Made by a program: the position numbers and the translations under genes. The notes under the pieces are model-generated. The model did no database searches. It worked only from the letters and a program-made list of their open reading frames with translations, and had not been told where the DNA came from. From Arthonia radiata (Eukaryota > Ascomycota > Arthoniomycetes > Arthoniales > Arthoniaceae): a stretch of DNA of 64,000 bases. Below are positions 57,143 to 64,000 of the stretch, in pieces. Position 1 is the first letter of the stretch. Every line of letters starts with the position of its first letter. Location of the stretch: the NCBI GenBank assembly GCA_002989075.1, contig PSQN01000007.1:1008558-1072557 (forward strand), written 5' to 3'.

Positions 57143-58892
57143 CTACGACTTGAACTGATCCTCCGTCACGCCCTTGCCCATTGCCGCCGTGCTGCTCACA
57201 CCGCCACTCACCATCTTCAAAAGCTCGTCCACGTAATTCGCGCCACTCCACTTCTGATGCGTCACCACGTCGACCTTGTTGTCAATCTCCGGCTCCTGAA
57301 TCGTCTCACCATACGCAGCCATGCCCCTCTTCGCAAAGTCCTTTGAAAACGTGTTCGCCATCAACGCAGCCTGGTGCAGACCGGCAAGCGTAATGAACTG
57401 CCAGCAGTAGCCGAGCTTGCCCAAGCGGCTAATGTACGTCTCTTGCTCCGCGCGGGGCATTGCCGTCTTCCAGTTGAAGGACGGCGAGAGATTGTACGCC
57501 AGCTTTTGCTCGGGCCAGACCTCATGCACGCCGTCGGCGAACTCCTTTGCTTGGTTGAAGTCCGGCAGCTTCGACTCCATCCAGATCATATCAGCGAAGG
57601 GAGCGTAAGCACGGGCGCGGTTGATAGCGCACTGGCAGCCACCGCGGTAGCGGTAGTAGCCTTCGCGAGTGCGAGGACTGTCCCAGTCGAAGTGAACATC
57701 GACACCAGTCAGACCTTTGGCTATGGCACGAGCTTCGGAGTTGGACTTGCCCTTGGATTGCTGCATGAACTGATCGATAAGGCCCTGTTTGTTGACATGG
57801 ACGCCGGCATTGATGGTATCGGCGACGGCCTCGTGAAACAACTTGAGGCCGGCCTGTTGGTTCCACTCGTCCTCAATGGCTAGAAGCTCAGCTCCAGTCT
57901 TGCCTTGCGCCTCCGCCGCAAGCATAAGGTCATTGAGGGGCTGCAGAGCGGAGTTGGTCGTTCCGAGAATGAAGCCGTGGTCTCGAGGATCGATCGTGCT
58001 GGTGATGAGGGTTGCAGCCTCAGCATCAGTGCGTGCCACTGCCAGAAGATCCACACCCATGATGTCGGCTTGTGCGCGGATAGCCACTAGGCGGTTGCAA
58101 TGCTCTGAAACGGGCACGAGCACCTTGCCAGCCATGTGTCCACACTTCTTGGTGCCAGGTGCTTGGTCTTCAATATGAATTCCCGCAGCTCCTTTCTCAA
58201 CAAAGAGCTTGGTCAGCTTCATGACAGCGGTCAGGCCACCGTGGCCAGTGTCTGCGTCCGCAATGATTGGACGAAGGTAGTCTGTATTTGCGACTTTACT
58301 GCGGTCGGCCTGCGGGGTGCTAAGGCGCTCTTCACGCTGCTTGCGGTCGTGGAACAGCTGAGCCATCCACAGATGCCCAACCTTGTTAGGGACAGTCGTC
58401 TACGCAATCGGTCAGTTGGAATCATTGGGAAAGCGACTAAACGGATCGTCAACGCACGTAAGGGTAGTCAGCAAGATCCGGGCCTGGCTCATCGGAGGAG
58501 GATGCGGTCGAGGAGGACTGCCAGCCAGAAACATATACGGTGTCGAGATATTTGGCCATTTGAGTGACCATGACGGGGTCCAAGCAGCCGTAGGTGAAGC
58601 TTGCTTGGCCATTCTTGAAATTGTTCTCAACAGTGTTCCATAGCTTCTTGCTCATCTGGTTAATTGCATATTCAATCTTGAGTGAACCTCGCTTTGCAAC
58701 AATCTGCTCGGCAGTGAAAGGACGACGGGTATGACGCCAACGGCTATCTGACCACCATTGCTTGACAGCCTTGACCTCAGCATCGAAGATTGCTTGCTCG
58801 GTTTCGAGGGGGTTGGTCATGTTGGCGGTCAGATTGGAAGCGTATGTGCTTATGGTGGAAAGAGCGTGGTTCAAAGTCTGGTTGATTGGCAT
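57143..58892 (-). CDS. Isocitrate lyase
   Basis: Glyoxylate-cycle enzyme cleaving isocitrate to glyoxylate and succinate, needed for growth on acetate and fatty acids. Exons 58892..58458 and 58399..57143 join in phase 0. The catalytic signature KKCGHMAGK is intact, with [48 protein letters not shown] and NLSPSFNW around it. From the first ATG the protein is 563 aa; the in-frame ATG at 58820 ([12 protein letters not shown]) gives 539 aa, closer to the usual 530-550. The extra 24 residues ([20 protein letters not shown]) have an amphipathic look, so which start is used matters for targeting. The C terminus is TEDQFKS, with no classical SKL-type peroxisome signal. Confidence 0.96.
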
Positions 58893-59319
58893 GCAGTGTC
58901 AATGTTCCAGCTTCAGTGAAGAAGCAGAGGCTGATGAATGCTAGGGGGGCTTATGCAGGACACGCTGGTGCAAAGAAGACGAGGAGGCAGAACGCAAAAG
59001 CCTGGATCGGCAGACGAAAGGACAGAATCTGGCCATCTCGGTAGAACTCGCTTGTGACGACTTGCTCACAATGATGCTGGAGAGAGTTTGAGATGTCCGC
59101 TGAGCCGAGGTGATCCCCACGTTCTTCACACATTTTCGCCCCCAGCGTCCGTGCCAAGCCTGGCGACTGGCTCTTCACGTGATCCGTTCTACTTCCGATA
59201 TTCGGCCGTTTGCGCCGACAGCGCTCTTTCACCTTCCGGTATCTCCTGCAATCGGTGCAAGCAGAGCCTTTTCAACTCTAACATGGCCATGACCGGACTC
59301 CTTCAATAATGACAGTGGT
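58893..59319. other. Isocitrate lyase promoter region
   Basis: About 430 bases between isocitrate lyase and the 3' end of the next minus-strand gene. It should carry carbon-source regulation, but I see no motif I would defend by eye. Confidence 0.5.
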
Positions 59320-60756
59320 CTACCATCTCCTCGCATATGGATCAGCCGCCTTGCGGGGTGGCTGTGGAGGCTGCGGGGCGAGCTTCTTCCTTGGATCCCT
59401 TGCAGCGTCTACCTGTGTTGACGCAGATGCCAACGTTCTTAGATCTTTTGAGCCTTGAGTCTGTCCTGAAGAATTTGTCATAGTCGCCGTGGGGGCTACC
59501 GACGCTCCAAGCGTTGCTTGCATAGGCACGTTAGATGATATCGTCACCGCTTTACTCGTCGCGTAGGTTTGTCGAGGGTCGGAAGATGCCTCGTTCGCGC
59601 TCGCTGTTGGCTTTGCCTTTGCCCAAGCGGGAAGCCTGGCTGGCTTTGCAGGCTCTCGCGACCCTCCTGGCGTTGCAGGAGCGGACCTGAGGCCATTCGT
59701 CGAAGCTGAGGTGAGAGCTGCTGATGTGGACGTGGTGCTGATGGGACCTCCACCCGGTCCTCCAGAAGTGTCAACGATGAGGCTGGGCCGTCTCTTCTGT
59801 GCCCATATAGGTGTTGACTTGCTCTTTGCGCTGGCCAGTGCACCAACGACGGGGTTCACGTTCGTTACCGACTGCAATGGTGCCTCGGTAGTGGATCTTT
59901 TTAGCTTTGGCTCGTGGCCTGGCTTTTGCGAGTGCTTGATACCATCGCCAAATGGATATTTACGCTTGCGCGGATCTGTAGAAACGTTGTTATCAGTCAT
60001 TGATACTCCAGAATTTTGCTGCACTGCCGCTTCATTCCTTGCTGCAGTACTTTTTGCGAGGGGAAGAGCATTCGATGGCGTAGCTGTCTTGGTAGTAGTA
60101 ATTGCCGGATCGGGAGTACCTCTTACGGGGATCGAGGTTGTAGTTGGGACTCTACTGCTTGTAGAAATAGACTCTGCAGCGCCCAGTTGCTTCGCAGGCG
60201 AGCCATTTCCCGTGCGCAACGTACCATTCTTCTCTTGCTCGCGCCGAAGCCAGCCCTCACGGGCCTTCTTTGTTGCAATAGTGCGGTCATCATATTGCTG
60301 CAACAATTGCTTCAGCTCGTTGTTGTCATCGAAGGCCCGGTTATTGTACTGCGTTGGCGGTTGACCCGTGCTCGTTCGGCTGCCGGGTGCTCGAATGTAA
60401 GGATCCTCATTCGCACTACTCTTGAAAGGCTGCTGAAGGTCAGCGACAACCTCATAGACAGCCGCGGCCGCCGCGCTCTCTTCATTGTCTTCGCTGCCAG
60501 TCGTGCGTTCGTCTGAGGCATGCAGCCCTTTCGAGCCCCGCCTCGAAGCCTTGCGAGACAGCTGCAAATGGTACTGCCGTCTTATATTTTCACTACGAAG
60601 CAACTCAGTATTCGCACGGTGATTACGCAAAACTAAACCACAACCGAAGCACCTGTGTTAGTTGCATGTTTGCTTATGTGCTCGAACAGTCAGAGGAGTG
60701 GCCATTGCCTGTCGCCGTGGGGAAAGCTTACTGCACTTGCAATCGGTGACCCTCAT
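59320..60756 (-). CDS. Disordered basic protein, unknown
   Basis: Not recognised. The main exon (to 60632) is open for 1.3 kb but has no ATG at its start, so an upstream exon is needed. A small exon 60756..60732 (MRVTDCKC) with donor GTAAGC and acceptor TTTAG keeps frame and gives 445 aa; an alternative acceptor at ACACAG would put CFGCGLVLR in place but does not keep phase with this exon. Only residues about 10-45 (NTELLRSENIRRQYHLQLSR) and about 100-140 (LKQLLQQYDDRTIATKKARE) look helical and conserved. The rest is Ser/Thr/Pro/Ala-rich with basic clusters (RKRKYPFGDGIKHSQKP). Probably a nuclear or scaffold protein, judged only by composition. Confidence 0.6.
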
Positions 60757-63700
60757 GATGCTTCAAGAGAAATGACAGGCGATCTTCGGTTGTTCGCGGC
60801 GCCTCGTCAATAATGCTAATCTACATTAGTTCTCGCATAGTTACCATGGGTCATGCGCAGCAACGAACCGTGGCATAGGAACAAAGACAGCCCGTTTCAT
60901 TATATTCTAAAACGTCGATGTTCAGTGTCAATGCGTATGCAAGATGGCGATCATAGCAACGCACTTCATGGTCTGCTTCACCACTGAGCGGCTTGAGGCT
61001 CTCTGGCTTGCTCATCTCGAAGACAAGACGATGTGAAGCCTATATAGGTCCAATAGACTTCGATAGTGCGAAGGACAGATGACAGTAGCGCGGTCTGGGG
61101 AAAGACAACGTTTGGCGGAGATTCTCCGCCAGTCTTGGCGCCCGCTGGACGCCGCCGTGGGTTGGCGGGATACTCCGTATGGGCACGATGGTACTGGACA
61201 GAGATACAACAATAAGTGGAGCTGAAATTGCTCACATTATCAGTATAATTACACACAGTTGCGTCCTTAATTGAGACATGAGCCCACTCGAGCACCAGCC
61301 TCATCTGCGAGTCGCTGAAAAGTGCAAGATTCCCGCAATGATCAAACTGTGGAGCGACAAGCGCAAAGCCGAACAAGATTATGCATTCTTGTCATCCGGT
61401 TCTCAATGTTAACGAGCCCCCCTCACCTTTGTTGAAGTTTGTATCCTATCCCAGACTGTTCAAGTTGTACGGGTTTGCGCTAAGACCGCTTTGTTGCTTC
61501 CCAGTGTTCGGCTGTCAATTCTTCACTTGCAGCGTTATTACATGCTAGTACGGGCCTTGAGTATTGTCGAGTACATGCCAATTGAGCTTCGCTCATCTTA
61601 CCATGTATGATGTTGCTTTCGGACCCTGTTGTGAGCTGAGGTCGCTGCTTGCGAAGGTAGACGAGATTGCATCCACCCTGGTTTCCAGCTAAGCAAAGGT
61701 TTGAGAATAAGCGTTGAGATCCTTCTGCTCGATGCCCAAGATCAGTAAGAACCTCCTGGGAAGGCGGACGTCCTAAGGCGAGCACAAGCTCTTTGCCGTG
61801 CTCCGCTTTCTCCAGTACATATATGGCAAAATTTCTGCGCAAATCCAAAGCTGGCTTCTAAACAAGCAGCATGCCAAGTCTCCCTCGTGCGGGAAGACGA
61901 TCTGGGAGCAAAGCGTTTGCTAGTCTGTCGCAGATTTCTCGCGAAGTTTGTCTGGCTAGCGGTGATCGCTATGAGTCGGATGCCAGAGAGCGTACACCAA
62001 GAGAAAATACTCGTCAATGCTGTAGGGTGTTAGGAGTCAGGCCTCTTTGGCAGATCAGAAAATATGAATGATCGACATCCGGAAGGAAGACTGCAGGCTT
62101 TCGCACGGCCATACAGGACGCAATGTGAGATCCGATGTTCAAACCATGCTCCGTTTACTGGTCCGCTTGTCAATGCTATTCGTGTTGTCATATCAAGGAA
62201 TTTCCTGCGCTCCTCGAGGGGTTGAGACTTCAGAACACATAGAAAGTGCATTTCTTGAGGAACCAAACGGGCTTCGCCGAACATTGCCGCCCAGGCATAC
62301 CGTTCAAGTCGAGCCCTGCCGAATAACACCACCGCAGTTTTATCACCAACAACAGCGACAGTTCTTCCAAGATCTTTAATACTCTGCTCACCTCGAAGAA
62401 TAAATATTCAGCTTCCACCGTTCACATCAGCTGTCTCATGAAAGTAGAGGAGAGCTACATTTGAGGCTTCTTCGATCACGCGACAGTATCAACAGCCATG
62501 GCTTTGTCTGCGCTTTTTTGCGAATATGCAAGCAATAGAATGTCTCGGCAAGGCTGCTGTCCCGCCAAAGTAGGATCATGCAACGCGCTTCGTATCTGAC
62601 CACCGAGATCAAGTCGTGGCAGATAGTCCATATATATTTTCTCCTAGATCTAGTGCGGCTCTACGTGGTCCTAAGATTGGGAAGTACTTAGCGTTTCAGC
62701 AGACGACAATCATACGCACAGGACCAAGATCGGCATGCTGCATGACATTTACGAATCCTCCAGAGATGTCTCGGAACACCCTCGTGCGGAGCAAGAAAGT
62801 CAGGCAACTGCTTTTGCAGCGGGGCCAGATCATACCAGAGTGCTGGTAACGTGGATCTCGTGACAGGAGCTGGGACACCCGCAATGACCTCTCAATGCTC
62901 TAGCGCGGGAACTCCGCCTGAACGTGGCAAGCGCTTGTTCCTGGTTGGTGCTGCTGCTTTCTTATTAGGTGCGTGTACATGTCCAAAATCGTACACGCGT
63001 GGACGAGTGTGATGATTTAAGGACCTCTGATATCACTTTTGATGTTTTTGGTCTCGTAACGCGATTCAGGATTGGAAATACAGCGGAAAAGTCATGCTGA
63101 CGAGTGACACGCGACATTGCCTTCTTTTCCCACACCGGGATCGTCCTGGGGGAAGGAGGCAACGCCAGCATTTGGGTCCGTTTTCGTTATGATTGTGTCC
63201 AGTCAAATATTCATGCTCATATTTCGGCCCCGCCATATAGAAGACCTTCAGAAAAAGCTCCAATCGCTCAGATTAGCATACGCCATGTTCATCCGGAATC
63301 GTGCGCCGCGCGGATCACCATGTTAGATGCGTCGCCACAAACAGTGTGGTCGCTCACGACCGCTTAAGGTATCGCCCCTTGCACAAGATAACCTGCAGCG
63401 TTTGACATGACATAATTGTGTCAAGGGAGATGGGGTGCAAAGCCCTTGGACATCTCGCAGCAGTAAAGTAGCACCTTGCACCTCCAAATGTATCTCTGCC
63501 ATTATTGCCCCCAATCCCCACACTACTTTGCTGCGTGACAGACTCCCGGAACCGCCTTTCAGGCGCGCTGCCACGTGTATGACCTGGGGTCTTATCTGCA
63601 CACGTGGAAACCTCGCTGAGATTGCACCTGCTGTGCGTATCAAGCAGGGGCGAAATGTGGTAGTCTGAGCGCTCATTCCAAGGTGCAACGCGTCATCTGA

Positions 63701-64000
63701 GCTAGTTGATCTGATGCGTAACCATCCCAAATCTCATCTTTTGGGTCGTAGGCGTATGTTCGGGTCTTTTGACATCCGTCTGCAGCTTCAGGAGAAGCTG
63801 AGCGAAGGAGGTGAGGAAGCTGCGACATCGGGGCTCACTGCGCATGAATGATGAAAACAGCACAGCGGTAACTTCAGAATTTGTCAGTGACATAATCCTC
63901 CTGCGGCATGTATGGAGTGAGTGTAGGGTATACTGAGAAGACGCTGGCGTTTACGAGTGTCGATCACTTGCTGAACCTGGACTGTGCATTCGGAATGTTT
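60757..64000. other. 3.2 kb right flank without a convincing gene
   Basis: Frames of up to 135 codons occur on both strands but none has domains, spliced continuity or biased codon use. A weak candidate is a 77-aa frame from the ATG at 62146 to 62379 with a hydrophobic start (MLRLLVRLSMLFVLSYQGIS), possibly a small secreted protein. No repeats or transposon signs seen. Confidence 0.45.

Overview
The window looks like nuclear DNA of a filamentous ascomycete, most likely a dothideomycete of the Mycosphaerella/Cladosporium kind. That rank is an inference from gene families, short introns and GC-rich third codon positions. Genes lie on both strands. Most have one to eight GT-AG introns of about 50-80 nt with CTRAC-type branch sites. 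The families are fungal: Byr4/Bfa1, Atg37, Spo14-type phospholipase D, glyoxylate-cycle isocitrate lyase, DHA1 and MATE exporters. I saw no tRNA, rRNA, CRISPR array or recognisable transposon.

Left part (1-21 kb): an epoxide-hydrolase-like enzyme (-), a secreted-type agmatinase (-) divergent from a small secreted protein (+), a MATE transporter (-), a tentative secreted protein (-), a zinc-finger-like protein (+), a 3.6 kb stretch with no firm gene, a DHA1 drug/H+ antiporter (+), a doubtful gene built around a GGAA/TTCC microsatellite (-), and a disordered serine/proline-rich protein (-).

Middle part (21-48 kb): a 1688-aa phospholipase D (-) divergent from an alpha/beta hydrolase (+), a nine-exon Erg6-like methyltransferase (-), a fungal multi-pass membrane protein (+), an unknown lysine-rich nuclear-type protein (+), an XRCC4/Lif1-like repair factor (-) divergent from a Byr4/Bfa1-like mitotic-exit GAP subunit (+), an Atg37/ACBD5-like acyl-CoA-binding membrane protein (+), and three unknown genes, one of them a single-pass membrane protein.

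Right part (48-64 kb): a 1487-aa acidic, almost wholly disordered protein (+), a serine/threonine-rich wall-type glycoprotein with a C-terminal eight-cysteine region (-), isocitrate lyase (-), a disordered unknown protein (-), then about 3.2 kb with no convincing gene.

Neighbours do not form one pathway. This is an ordinary mix of housekeeping and accessory genes, not a biosynthetic cluster. The most unusual signal is inside the methyltransferase gene. One 580-nt intron contains two diverged copies (about 155 nt each) of a unit that is itself a complete intron, with GTAAGT donor, CTGAC branch site and AG acceptor. This resembles introner-like elements, or nested (stepwise-spliced) introns, described from this fungal class. 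Other points of note are short G/C-rich tandem repeats, one in an intron and one downstream of a transporter, and the giant acidic protein with internal repeats.
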